Below, piece by piece: positions 46,817 through 57,759 of a stretch of 64,000 nucleotides of DNA. Location of the stretch: contig NZ_AUTC01000141.1 of NCBI RefSeq assembly GCF_001461695.1, positions 1-64,000 on the forward strand, given 5' to 3'. Position numbers and translations under genes: made by a program. Under the pieces are notes generated by a model. The model did not search any database. It saw only the letters and a list, made by a program, of their open reading frames with translations, and was not told the origin of the DNA. Source of the DNA: Sinorhizobium fredii USDA 205. Its GTDB lineage: Bacteria > Pseudomonadota > Alphaproteobacteria > Rhizobiales > Rhizobiaceae. Each line of letters starts with the position of its first letter. Position 1 is the first letter of the stretch.

Positions 46817-47192
46817 GGATAGTCCTTCTCGAGGGGAAAACTCGGGCGGTTCTTAGCGCAACTTCGTATCGAGGGAAATCGCGGCGGCGAAAGATTTGTG
46901 CGTGCCCAAGGCGTTCCCCTGGAAACAGTCGTGCGCCCCTGGCGGGAGGAAAATGCCGCGACCGATCACCGGTCAGCACAGCGCGAGAGAAAGACCATGC
47001 GCAAGCTCATCAGAGCCATCGCGGCCTTGGTCCGCGACACGATGGACATTCTCACCTTCCGCAAGCCTTCGCGCCGAGGCTGATCTGCCTAGCAAGCCGG
47101 TCAGGCAAGCCGGTTTGCCGCCATTGCCGTTTCCGCTTGACGGAATCGGCGCCGGAGGCTCGAATGGCCGAATTGCAACCGGGGTTTCCAAG
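46817..47192. other. leuB-lysE intergenic region
   Basis: This 376-bp divergent gap holds the leuB promoter, a possible 28-aa ORF (46997-47083), and the lysE-family start region. I see no RNA gene or clear regulatory palindrome. Confidence 0.5.
46997..47083 (+). CDS. Possible small basic peptide (28 aa)
   Basis: ATG at 46997 with GAGAG 7 bases before. The product begins MRKLIRAIAALVRDTMDIL and ends in a basic FRKPSRRG. It looks like an amphipathic helix with basic ends, as in membrane-associated small proteins. The codon choice is not clearly different from the background. There is no known family, so treat it as a hypothesis. Confidence 0.35.
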   Translation: MRKLIRAIAALVRDTMDILTFRKPSRRG

Positions 47193-47834
47193 ATGTCCGA
47201 GACGCTTCTTGTCGGTGCCTTCCTTGCCGCGCTGTCCTATACGCTGATCCCCGGCCCCGCCTTCCTGGCGCTGCTCGGCATCGGCGCCGGTCAGGGCCGG
47301 AAAGCCGGCGCGCTGTTCATGGGCGGCCATCTCGCCGGCGATATTCTCTGGTCGACGCTGGCGCTCGTCGCCATCGTCGGTGCGCGGTCGATCGGAACGG
47401 CGATCTTCGACATCCTCGGACTTTTCTGCGGCGCCTATCTCGCCTGGATCGGCTGGACGGCGCTCAGGGCCCGCCCGAAGGGCGACAACCGGGCGCTGAT
47501 GACGGTCGAGCGGCCGCTGCGGCGCGGGCTGATCTTCGGCCTCACCAATCCCAAGGGCTACCCGGTGGCGCTCGCGACCTTCACGGCGCTGCTCGCCAGT
47601 TCCGCGAATGCGCTGGAATTCAACGCCCTGCCGATGCTACTCGCCGTGTCGCTGATCGGTTTCCTGATCGCCGACGTGATCCTGATCGCGATCATCGGCG
47701 CCTCCGTCGTCCGGCGCTTCTATCGGCGCCATGAGCTCACCATCGTTCGGCTTTCCGGGTTGCTGTTCATCGGCTTTGCGGTGCAGGCGGTCTGGCACGC
47801 GGCGCCGGGTCTTCTTGGCCTGCGCAAGCCTTGA
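47193..47834 (+). CDS. LysE/RhtB-family amino-acid exporter
   Basis: The 213-aa membrane protein has about six helices and the family opening ALSYTLIPGPAFLALLGIGAGQGRKAGALFMGGHLAGD, then GLTNPKGYPVALATFTALL in the middle (an N-P-K turn typical of RhtB/LysE). It exports small amino acids or related metabolites; the substrate is not deducible. I chose the ATG at 47193 because the membrane topology begins there; the much longer upstream frame has no SD. Confidence 0.87.
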   Translation: MSETLLVGAFLAALSYTLIPGPAFLALLGIGAGQGRKAGALFMGGHLAGDILWSTLALVAIVGARSIGTAIFDILGLFCGAYLAWIGWTALRARPKGDNRALMTVERPLRRGLIFGLTNPKGYPVALATFTALLASSANALEFNALPMLLAVSLIGFLIADVILIAIIGASVVRRFYRRHELTIVRLSGLLFIGFAVQAVWHAAPGLLGLRKP

Positions 47835-47919
47835 AGGGGCCGCACTTATCAACCACTTCAAACATCTCGTCCGGCTCGCCCTGATCGTCGCGCCGCGCTC
47901 CGCATGCGAAAGGAATCCC

Positions 47920-49983
47920 ATGATCGTCAACGCTTCGCTCAACCCCGCCCTGGTAAATTGGACCGGCCATGAGGGCCTGCCTCGCTTCGAGGCGATCAAG
48001 GACGAGGACTTCGCCCCTGCCTTCGATGCCGCTTTCGTGAGCCACGAGGCGGAGATCGATACGATCGCCAGAAATCCGGAGCCGCCGAGCTTCGAGAACA
48101 CCGTCGTCGCACTGGAGATTGCCGGAGACGAGCTGTCGCGCGTTTCGGCGCTGTTCTGGACCAAGGCGGGTGCCCACACCAACGAGACGATTCAGGCGCT
48201 GGAGCGCGACATCGCACCGAAGATGTCACGCCACTACTCGAAGATCGGCACGAATCCGGCCTTGTTCAGCCGCATCGACACGCTGTGGGAGAAGCGGGAA
48301 AAGCTCGGCCTCGACCTGGAGGCAACGCGCGTCCTGGAGCGGCACTGGAAGGGTTTCGTCAAGTCCGGCGCCAAGCTCGAAAAGCCGGCGCAGGACCGGC
48401 TTGCCGCGATCAACGAGACGCTCGCCGGGCTTGGCGCGAAATTCGGCCAGAATGTGCTGGCCGACGAGAAGAGCTGGGCGCTGCTGCTGGCGAGCGAGGC
48501 GGAACTGGACGGGCTGCCGGATTTCCTGAAGGATGCGATGGCGGCTGTGGCGCGCGACCGGGGCGAGGACGGCAAATACGCGGTGACGCTGTCGCGGTCG
48601 ATCATCGAGCCCTTCCTGACCTTCTCGGAAAACCGCGAGCTTCGCGAACAGGCCTTCAGGGCCTGGACGGCGCGCGGCGAAAACGGCGGCGAGACCGACA
48701 ATCGGGGCATCATCGCCGAGACGCTTGTCCTTCGGGCCGAGAAGGCAAAGCTGCTCGGTTACGAGAATTATGCGTCGCTGAAGCTCGATGACACCATGGC
48801 GAAGACGCCCGAGGCCGTGAACGGCCTGCTGATGCAGGTCTGGGAAAAGGCGGTGGCGCGCGCCGGTGAGGAGGAGGCGGATCTCGCCAAGCTCATTGCC
48901 GCCGAGGGCCGCAACCACGAGGTCATGCCTTGGGACTGGCGCCATTATGCCGAAAAGCTCCGGGCGGAAAAATTCAGCTTCTCGGAAAGCGAGCTGAAGC
49001 CCTATCTGCAGCTCGAAAAGATCATCGACGCCTGCTTCGACGTCGCCCGTCGCCTCTTCGGCATCACCGCCACGGAAAAGAAGGGGATCGCCGCCTACCA
49101 TCCGGATGTGCGCGTCTTCGAGATCCGCGACGCTTCGACCAAGCTCGTGGCGCTCTTCCTCGGCGACTATTTCGCCCGCTCCTCGAAGCGCTCCGGCGCC
49201 TGGATGAGCTCCTTCCAGTCGCAGCACAAATTGAGATTGAAGAACGGCGCCGTCGGCGAAATCCCGATCGTCTACAATGTCTGCAATTTCGCCAAGCCCG
49301 CCGACGGCAAGCCCGCCCTGCTCTCGATCGACGACGCCCGCACCCTCTTCCACGAGTTTGGCCATGCGCTGCACGGCATGCTGTCCAACGTCACCTACCC
49401 GTCGGTGTCGGGCACTGGCGTTTCGCGCGATTTCGTCGAACTGCCGTCACAGCTCTACGAACATTGGCTGACGGTGCCGGAAATCCTCAAGAAATATGCC
49501 GTGCACTACCGGACCGGCGAGCCGATGCCGCAGGCACTGCTCGACAAGGTGCTGGCCGCCCGAACCTTCAATTCCGGCTTCGCCACCGTTGAGTTCACTT
49601 CGTCGGCGCTTGTCGACATGGCCTATCATACGGCCGAAAGCATCAGCGACCCGATGGCGCTGGAGGCAGCGACGCTCGACAAGATCGGCTTGCCGAAATC
49701 GATCGTCATGCGGCATCGCAGCCCGCATTTCCTGCACGTCTTCTCAGGCGACGGTTACTCCGCCGGCTATTATTCCTACATGTGGTCGGAGGTGCTCGAC
49801 GCCGACGCCTTCGCCGCTTTCGAGGAGACCGGCGATCCCTTCGACCCGGCGATGGCGGAGAAGCTCAAGGGCCACATCTATTCGGTCGGCGGGGCGATCG
49901 ATCCGGAGGACGCCTACAAGGCCTTCCGCGGCAAGCTGCCGAGTCCCGAGGCGATGCTGGCGAAGAAGGGGCTGGCGGCGTAG
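47920..49983 (+). CDS. M3-family oligopeptidase (thimet/Dcp-type)
   Basis: The 687-aa cytosolic zinc peptidase has the active-site HEFGHALHG (HExxH) near residue 482, with family signatures TLFHEFGHALHGMLSNVTYPSVSGTGVSRDFVELPSQLYEHW and FSGDGYSAGYYSYMWSEVLDADAFAAF in the C-terminal half. It degrades short peptides, as do oligopeptidase A and dipeptidyl carboxypeptidase. AAAGGAA lies before the ATG at 47920, and the longer frame is not used. Confidence 0.92.
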   Translation: MIVNASLNPALVNWTGHEGLPRFEAIKDEDFAPAFDAAFVSHEAEIDTIARNPEPPSFENTVVALEIAGDELSRVSALFWTKAGAHTNETIQALERDIAPKMSRHYSKIGTNPALFSRIDTLWEKREKLGLDLEATRVLERHWKGFVKSGAKLEKPAQDRLAAINETLAGLGAKFGQNVLADEKSWALLLASEAELDGLPDFLKDAMAAVARDRGEDGKYAVTLSRSIIEPFLTFSENRELREQAFRAWTARGENGGETDNRGIIAETLVLRAEKAKLLGYENYASLKLDDTMAKTPEAVNGLLMQVWEKAVARAGEEEADLAKLIAAEGRNHEVMPWDWRHYAEKLRAEKFSFSESELKPYLQLEKIIDACFDVARRLFGITATEKKGIAAYHPDVRVFEIRDASTKLVALFLGDYFARSSKRSGAWMSSFQSQHKLRLKNGAVGEIPIVYNVCNFAKPADGKPALLSIDDARTLFHEFGHALHGMLSNVTYPSVSGTGVSRDFVELPSQLYEHWLTVPEILKKYAVHYRTGEPMPQALLDKVLAARTFNSGFATVEFTSSALVDMAYHTAESISDPMALEAATLDKIGLPKSIVMRHRSPHFLHVFSGDGYSAGYYSYMWSEVLDADAFAAFEETGDPFDPAMAEKLKGHIYSVGGAIDPEDAYKAFRGKLPSPEAMLAKKGLAA

Positions 49984-50239
49984 CGGGCAGATCCTGAACT
50001 GTCGGGGCGGAACTGCGAACGTTCGCCCCTCCCCAACCCCTCCTCAGAGGTGGGAGGGGCTTGTTGCCGCGCCCCCTCGCCTTTATTCGGTCGCTGCAGG
50101 AAGGTTCGACGTTTGGGAATGGCAGTCGGCGGCAACGGGCACCAAAGCCCCTCCCCCTTGTGGCCCTTGTGGGGAGGGGTTCCGGGATGGTGGCCACGTG
50201 GCGGCTGACAGATGGGTGCAATGTTCCGAAGCCGAGATG
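49984..50239. repeat. RIME-like repeats between the M3 peptidase and DUF993 genes
   Basis: GCCCCTCCCC ... GGGAGGGGC, AAGCCCCTCCCCCTTGTGG and GTGGGGAGGGG at 50020-50180 are self-complementary GC modules in a convergent gap. They are related in style to, but not identical with, the other repeats. Confidence 0.5.
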
Positions 50240-51418
50240 CTACGCCGCCTGCTCTACCCCCAGAACCGCCAGCAGGTTGCGCATCCGTGCTGCCGCCAGT
50301 TCCGGCCTGTCGAGCACATTGGCCTGGTCGGCGAGGCGGAAGATATCCGCATAGTGCAGCAGTCCGCGGGCCGATTGCAGGCCGGCCGGCAGGGTGAAAT
50401 GGCGCTGGTGGCCGTTCAGCCAGGCAAGAACGACGACGCCGGCCTTGTAGTATTGCGTCGGCGCCTCGAAGATCTTGCGTGACAGCGGCACGGTCGGCTC
50501 GATGACGCCGCGGAAGGTGGTGAGATCGCCATCTGCCAGGGCGGCAAGCGCCTTCGAGGCGGACGGCGCGACGGCGTCGAAGATGCCGAGCAGGGCGTGG
50601 CTGTATTTCGTGCCGTCGCCCTCGATCAGTTCCGCATAGTTGAAGTCGTCGCCGGTGAAGCAGAGCACGCCGTCCGGCAGCCGGCTGCGCAGCGCCACTT
50701 CCTTGGCGTTGTCGAGCAGCGAAATCTTGATGCCTTCGACCTTGGCGCTGTTCTCCTTAATGATCGACAGCACCGTTTCGAGAGCCTCGTCGAAATTCTC
50801 GGAGCCCCAATAGCCCTTGAGTTGCGGGTCGAACATGTCGCCAAGCCAGTGGAGCACCACCTTGTCCTTCGCCTGGGCGAGGATATGACCATAGACACGC
50901 CGATAGTCATCGCCGGAGCTCGCCACGCGGGCGAGCGCCCGGCTCGCCATCATGATGGCGCGGCCGCCCTCCCCCTCGACGAAGCCGATCTGTTCCTCGT
51001 AGGCCGCGATGACGTCCTCGATCGAACGGGCCTCCGTGGGCGAAAGATGGTCGGTGCCGGCGCCGCAGGCGAGATCCGCACCCGGGACGCTGCGCGCTTC
51101 GGCGAGCGAACGGCGGATCAGCTCCTTGGCGCCCGTCCAGGAAAGCCCCATGCCGCGCTGGGCGGTGTCCATCGCCTCGGCGATCTTGAAGCCGAGGTTC
51201 CACAGGTGATGACGAAAGGCCATAGTCGCCTCCCAGTCGATCGCCGGATTGCCCCAGGGATCGGCGTCGCGCAAGGGATCGGAAACGACATGGGCGGCCG
51301 CATAGGCGATGCGGTTGAACCTCGGCACGGTCGCCGGCCGAGCGATCGGTGTCCCCTGTAGTCGGTATTCTTCGAGCGAGCCGTTTTGGCGCGGCATCAA
51401 AAGGCTGGTCATCGGCAT
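50240..51418 (-). CDS. DUF993 protein, dihydrodipicolinate-synthase-like aldolase
   Basis: The 392-aa protein belongs to DUF993, annotated as DHDPS-family (TIM-barrel aldolase). Segments such as NPAIDWEATMAFRHHLWNLGFKIAEAMDTAQRGMGLSW, ACGAGTDHL, and KVVLHWLGDMFDPQLKGYWG are family-like, and KISLLDNAKEV may contain the Schiff-base Lys. Its reaction is unknown. It is divergent from lacI and has its own operator-like palindrome (51450-51465) in the promoter, so it belongs to the same regulon as the genes at 52.7-57.6 kb. Confidence 0.78.
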   Translation of the reverse strand: MPMTSLLMPRQNGSLEEYRLQGTPIARPATVPRFNRIAYAAAHVVSDPLRDADPWGNPAIDWEATMAFRHHLWNLGFKIAEAMDTAQRGMGLSWTGAKELIRRSLAEARSVPGADLACGAGTDHLSPTEARSIEDVIAAYEEQIGFVEGEGGRAIMMASRALARVASSGDDYRRVYGHILAQAKDKVVLHWLGDMFDPQLKGYWGSENFDEALETVLSIIKENSAKVEGIKISLLDNAKEVALRSRLPDGVLCFTGDDFNYAELIEGDGTKYSHALLGIFDAVAPSASKALAALADGDLTTFRGVIEPTVPLSRKIFEAPTQYYKAGVVVLAWLNGHQRHFTLPAGLQSARGLLHYADIFRLADQANVLDRPELAAARMRNLLAVLGVEQAA

Positions 51419-51449
51419 TGATCCTCCTCAAGTTCGCGGCATCGAATAA

Positions 51450-51465
51450 TTTAGATCGATCCAAA
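51450..51465. promoter_or_regulatory. Operator-like palindrome O1 (DUF993 promoter)
   Basis: TTTAGATCGATCCAAA, an imperfect dyad (one mismatch) around a central CG, lies 32 bp upstream of the DUF993 start. Confidence 0.65.
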
Positions 51466-51648
51466 ATGCAAGGCGGAATATTTTTCGAGCTCTGCCGAGC
51501 GGTCCACTGTGATGTCCGGCTTTTTATCGACGCGGAACACACCTATTCTGCTGAAAGATAAACGTATTTGGCAAAAATTCTCCCTCACGTGAAGCGCTTA
51601 TGCTTCGTGAGACGTCTCAAAAAAAGTGAACAAAGCCCTCTTGACGGA

Positions 51649-51664
51649 TTTGGAACGTTCCAAT
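51649..51664. promoter_or_regulatory. Operator-like palindrome O2 within the lacI promoter
   Basis: TTTGGAACGTTCCAAT contains a perfect 14-bp palindrome and fills the spacer of a promoter with TTGACG and TATTAA, so a bound repressor would block RNA polymerase. Confidence 0.72.
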
Positions 51665-51705
51665 TATTAAGGATGCAACAGGCGAATTGCCGAGGGAGGG
51701 CAGTG

Positions 51706-53747
<2,042 letters not shown>

Positions 53748-53752
53748 CGCGC

Positions 53753-55372
53753 ATGTCTGTGAGCAAGCATATTTCGCCGGCACAAGCGGCCGCAATGATC
53801 CCGGACGGTGCCGTCGTTTCGGTCTCCTCGTCCAGCGGTCTCGGCTGCCCGGACCTGATGCTGAAGGCGATCGGCGAGCGTTTCGACGCGACGGGCCATC
53901 CGCGCGGCCTCACGACCCTGCATCCGATCGCCGCCGGCGACATGAGCGGCATCAAGGGCGTCGACTACATCGCCAAAAAGGGCCTGCTGAAGAAGATCAT
54001 CGGCGGCTCCTATCCGTCCGGGCCCTCCAGTGCCGAGCCGCCGCTGATCTGGCAGATGATCGGCGCCAACGAGGTGGCGGCCTACAACATCCCCTCCGGC
54101 ATCCTCTTCGACATGCATCGCGAGGCGGCGGCGAAACGCCCGGGGGTGATGACCAAGATCGGGCTCGACACCTTCGTCGACCCGTCGCGGGAAGGCTGCG
54201 CCATGAATGCGTCGGCTGCCGCCGAGCCGGTGGTCAAGAAGATTTCCTTCGAGGGTGAGGACTGGCTCTATTTCAAGGCGATCGCGCCGCAGGTGGCGAT
54301 CATTCGCGCCACCACGGCGGACGAGCGCGGCAATCTCACCTACGAGCACGAGGGCGCCTATCTCGGCGGGCTCGACCAAGCGCTGGCCGCCCGCAACAAT
54401 GGCGGCATCGTCATCGCCCAGGTCAAGCGCATCGCCAAGGAAGGTTCGCTGAAGCCCCATGACGTGCGGGTGCCGGGCGTGCTCGTCGATTACGTCGTCG
54501 TCGATCCGGACCAGAAACAGACGACGCTGACGCCCTACGACCCGGCCATTTCAGGCGAGATCTTCCGGCCGCTCGACAGTTTCCGCGTCCCGGAATTCAA
54601 CATCCAGAAGGTGATCGCGCGCCGCGTCGCGCAGGAGCTCGAGGCAGGCAGCGCCGTCAATCTCGGCTTCGGCATTTCGGCCAATGTGCCGCGCATCCTT
54701 TTGGAAGAAGGCCTGCATGGCGCTGTCACCTGGGTGATCGAGCAGGGGGCTGTCGGCGGCGTGCCGCTGCTCGACTTCGCCTTCGGCTGCGCGTCGAACG
54801 CCGACGCCTTCATGCCGTCGCCCTACCAGTTCACCTATTTCCAGGGCGCGGGCTTCGATGCCTCGCTGCTTTCCTTCCTGGAGATCGACCGTACCGGCTC
54901 GGTCAACGTCTCGAAGCTCAGCTTCCGCCCGCATGTGACGGCTGGAGCAGGAGGCTTCGTCGACATCACGGCGCGGGCGAAGAAGATCGTTTTTTCCGGC
55001 ATGTTCAATGCCGGCGCGAAACTTGCCGTCGCCGACGGCAGGCTCGTCATCGAGAAGGAAGGCAAGCTGAAGAAGCTGGTCAATCAGGTCGAGCACGTCA
55101 CCTTCTCCGGTCGCCGGGCGATCGAGCAGGGACAGGACATCACCTATGTCACCGAGCGTTGCGTCATGAAGCTCACGCCCGAAGGCATCGTGCTGACCGA
55201 AATCGCTCCGGGCGTCGATCTCCAGGCGCATATCCTCGACCAGTCGGAATTCCCGCTGATCGTCTCCGACAAGCTGAAGGTCACGGACGCGGCACTGTTC
55301 CACGAGGCGCCGATAGGCCTGACGCTGCCAGCCAAGCCGCGGCGCGAGATCGCAGGGGGCACGCATGGCTGA
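53753..55372 (+). CDS. Family I CoA-transferase (acetate/propionate/3-oxoacid type)
   Basis: The 539-aa fused alpha-beta CoA-transferase resembles propionate CoA-transferase/YdiF. The active-site Glu is Glu330 in WVIEQGAVGGVPLLDFAFG, and GFGISANVPRILLEEG is the CoA loop. I chose the ATG at 53753 over a TTG 9 bases upstream. It overlaps the next gene by 8 bp. It would move CoA onto an acid made by this pathway (or from acetyl-CoA). Confidence 0.9.
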   Translation: MSVSKHISPAQAAAMIPDGAVVSVSSSSGLGCPDLMLKAIGERFDATGHPRGLTTLHPIAAGDMSGIKGVDYIAKKGLLKKIIGGSYPSGPSSAEPPLIWQMIGANEVAAYNIPSGILFDMHREAAAKRPGVMTKIGLDTFVDPSREGCAMNASAAAEPVVKKISFEGEDWLYFKAIAPQVAIIRATTADERGNLTYEHEGAYLGGLDQALAARNNGGIVIAQVKRIAKEGSLKPHDVRVPGVLVDYVVVDPDQKQTTLTPYDPAISGEIFRPLDSFRVPEFNIQKVIARRVAQELEAGSAVNLGFGISANVPRILLEEGLHGAVTWVIEQGAVGGVPLLDFAFGCASNADAFMPSPYQFTYFQGAGFDASLLSFLEIDRTGSVNVSKLSFRPHVTAGAGGFVDITARAKKIVFSGMFNAGAKLAVADGRLVIEKEGKLKKLVNQVEHVTFSGRRAIEQGQDITYVTERCVMKLTPEGIVLTEIAPGVDLQAHILDQSEFPLIVSDKLKVTDAALFHEAPIGLTLPAKPRREIAGGTHG

Positions 55373-56144
55373 CGAACGGATCCGCATCGAGATCGACGGC
55401 GCGATCGCGACGATGACGGTCGCACGGCCCGAGAAACTCAATGCCTTCGACATCGACATGCTGAAGGCGCTTGCTTCCGCCTGCGATACCGTCGAGGCGA
55501 ACCGCGATGTGCGGGTGGCGATCCTCACCGGCGAGGGCAAGGCCTTTTCCGCTGGCGGTGACATCAGGGCCTGGGGCGGCATGGAGCCTGCGGCCTTCGG
55601 CCACGACTGGGTGCGCTTCGGCCACCGCGTCTTCGAGCGGCTGGCGACGCTGCGCATGCCGGTGATCGCCGCCTTGAACGGCCATGCGCTCGGCGGCGGT
55701 CTGGAACTGGCGGCGGCCGCGGATATCCGCATCGCCGAAAAACAGGTGAGGATCGGGCTTCCCGAAACGAGCCTCGGCATGGTGCCCGGTTGGTCCGGTA
55801 CGCAACGGCTCGTTTCGCGCTTTGGCGCGCAGATTGTCCGCCGCATGGTGCTCGGCGGCGAGACGTTCACGGCGGAGGAGGCGAAGGCCGAAGGCCTCGT
55901 CGATGCGGTGGTCGAGACCGGCACGGTGATGACGGCGGCGCGGGCTTATGCCGCGCGCGTCGCGTCGCGTGGTCCGGCGGCGCTCGAAATATCGAAGCTG
56001 ATGATCGCTTCGGCGAGCGGCGAGGACAAGGGCGCTGCCGTCGAGACGCTGGGCTCGATCCTCGTCGCCAAGACCGGTGATCTCAAGGAGGGCGTCGCGG
56101 CCTTCAGCGAAAAGCGCGAAGCGCGCTTCAAGGGAGAATGGTGA
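55365..56144 (+). CDS. Enoyl-CoA hydratase/isomerase-family protein
   Basis: The 259-aa crotonase-fold protein has ARPEKLNAFDIDM, the oxyanion loop FSAGGDIRAW, and both catalytic Glu positions in GHALGGGLELAAAADIRIAE and GLPETSLGMVPGWSGTQRL. It hydrates or isomerises an unsaturated acyl-CoA. It overlaps the CoA-transferase by 8 bp and the dehydrogenase by 1 bp, so this is tight coupling. The substrate is unknown. Confidence 0.92.
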   Translation: MADERIRIEIDGAIATMTVARPEKLNAFDIDMLKALASACDTVEANRDVRVAILTGEGKAFSAGGDIRAWGGMEPAAFGHDWVRFGHRVFERLATLRMPVIAALNGHALGGGLELAAAADIRIAEKQVRIGLPETSLGMVPGWSGTQRLVSRFGAQIVRRMVLGGETFTAEEAKAEGLVDAVVETGTVMTAARAYAARVASRGPAALEISKLMIASASGEDKGAAVETLGSILVAKTGDLKEGVAAFSEKREARFKGEW

Positions 56145-57652
56145 TGACCGTACTGGTAAGGCCGAAGCCGCTCGGCGACGACAAGGTCCGCGAATTCCGG
56201 ATGCTGATCGACGGTCAATGGGTGGCTGGCGCCGAGGGCCGGACGATCGAGCGCGTGGCGCCCGGGCATGGTGTCGTCGTCAGCCGCTACCAGGCGGCCA
56301 CGAAGGTCGATGCCGAGCGCGCCATCGCCGCGGCGCGGCGCGCCTTCGATGATGGCCGCTGGCCGCGCATGACCGCGTCGGAACGCTCGCTGATTCTGCT
56401 CCGCGCCGCCGACATGATCGCCGCCCGCGCCGACGAGCTCGCCTTTCTCGACGCGATCGAATCGGGCAAGCCGATCAGCCAGGCGAAGGGCGAACTGGCC
56501 GGTGCTGCCGATATCTGGCGCTATGCGGCAGCGCTTGCCCGCGAGCTTTCCGGCGAAAGCTACAATACGCTCGGCGAGGGGACGCTTGGCGTCGTGCTGC
56601 GCGAAGCGATCGGCGTCGTCTCGATCATCACGCCCTGGAACTTCCCCTTCCTGATCGTCAGCCAGAAATTACCCTTCGCGCTGGCCGCCGGCTGCACGAC
56701 GGTGGTCAAGCCCTCGGAACTCACCTCCGCCTCCACACTCGTGCTTGGCGAGATCCTCGAAGCGGCGGGCGTGCCGGCCGGCGTCGTCAACATCATCGTC
56801 GGCACCGGGCCGGAAGCGGGCGCGCCGCTCACCACCCATCCCGATGTCGACATGGTCTCCTTCACCGGCTCGACCGGCGTCGGCCGGCTGACCATGGCGA
56901 ATGCGGCGCAGACCCTGAAGAAGGTGTCGCTCGAACTCGGCGGCAAGAACCCGCAGATCGTCTTCCCCGACGCCGATCTCGACGCGTTCGTCGATGCGGC
57001 CGTCTTCGGCGCCTATTTCAATGCCGGCGAATGCTGCAATGCCGGCTCGCGGCTGATCCTGCATCGCGACATTGCCGACGAAGTAACCGGACGCATCGCG
57101 GCGCTGGCGGCCAAGGTCAAGGTCGGCGATCCGCTCGATCCCGAGACGCAGGTCGGTGCGATCATCACGCCGCAGCATCTCGAAAAGATTGCCGGCTATG
57201 TAACTGCTGCCGCGGTCGAGGGCGCGGCCGTCAGCCATGGCGGCGCGGCGCTCGATCTCGGCATGGGCCAGTACATGGCGCCGACCATTCTCTCGGCCGT
57301 CCGGCCGGACATGGCGGTGGCGCGCGAGGAGGTTTTCGGGCCGGTCCTCTCGGTGCTCACCTTCGAGACGACCGAGGAGGCGGTCCGGATCGCCAATTCG
57401 ATTGATTACGGGCTTTCGGCCGGCGTCTGGAGCCGCGATTTCGATACGTGCCTGTCGATCGGACGGAGTGTGCGTGCCGGCACGATCTGGATGAACACCT
57501 TCATGGATGGCGCCTCGGAACTGCCCTTCGGCGGCTACCGGCAATCGGGCCTCGGCCGCGAACTCGGTCGGCATGCGGTGGAGGACTACACGGAGACCAA
57601 GACGCTCAACATGCATATCGGCCAGCGCACCAACTGGTGGATGCCGCGCTGA
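56144..57652 (+). CDS. NAD(P)-dependent aldehyde dehydrogenase
   Basis: The 502-aa ALDH has ITPWNFPFLIVSQKLPFALAAGCTTVVKPSE, the Glu in VSLELGGKNPQIVF, the catalytic Cys in NAGECCNAGSR (about residue 297), and EEVFGPVLSVLTF. AGGGAGAAT precedes the ATG at 56144, which overlaps the previous stop as TGATG. It likely oxidises an aldehyde released by the DUF993 or Gfo/Idh step. It ends the operon; no terminator is visible. Confidence 0.94.
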   Translation: MTVLVRPKPLGDDKVREFRMLIDGQWVAGAEGRTIERVAPGHGVVVSRYQAATKVDAERAIAAARRAFDDGRWPRMTASERSLILLRAADMIAARADELAFLDAIESGKPISQAKGELAGAADIWRYAAALARELSGESYNTLGEGTLGVVLREAIGVVSIITPWNFPFLIVSQKLPFALAAGCTTVVKPSELTSASTLVLGEILEAAGVPAGVVNIIVGTGPEAGAPLTTHPDVDMVSFTGSTGVGRLTMANAAQTLKKVSLELGGKNPQIVFPDADLDAFVDAAVFGAYFNAGECCNAGSRLILHRDIADEVTGRIAALAAKVKVGDPLDPETQVGAIITPQHLEKIAGYVTAAAVEGAAVSHGGAALDLGMGQYMAPTILSAVRPDMAVAREEVFGPVLSVLTFETTEEAVRIANSIDYGLSAGVWSRDFDTCLSIGRSVRAGTIWMNTFMDGASELPFGGYRQSGLGRELGRHAVEDYTETKTLNMHIGQRTNWWMPR

Positions 57653-57759
57653 GATCGGGATTGGGAGGCTGTTCGGCGATGAGTTCGTTGGCGATGTTCG
57701 CAGGCAGGATGACGAGGGGGCGGCCGATTCCGCGCCTTCTCGCTCCGGCTGCGCGTGCC
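57653..57759. other. Aldehyde dehydrogenase / LacI convergent gap
   Basis: This 107-bp GC-rich gap has no obvious terminator or gene. Confidence 0.5.

Larger units (their letters stand above)
51419..51705. promoter_or_regulatory. Divergent DUF993 / lacI promoters with two operator-like palindromes
   Basis: Two near-copies of a 16-bp dyad lie here. One is TTTAGATCGATCCAAA at 51450-51465 before DUF993. The other is TTTGGAACGTTCCAAT at 51649-51664 before lacI. The second sits exactly in the 18-bp spacer between TTGACG (-35, 51641) and TATTAA (-10, 51665). Both have a central CG, as in LacI-family operators. Confidence 0.72.

Noticed and set aside
51581..51596. TCCCTCACGTGAAGCG as a parS site
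   Set aside because: It has the CACGTGAA core but neither flank fits; likely chance.
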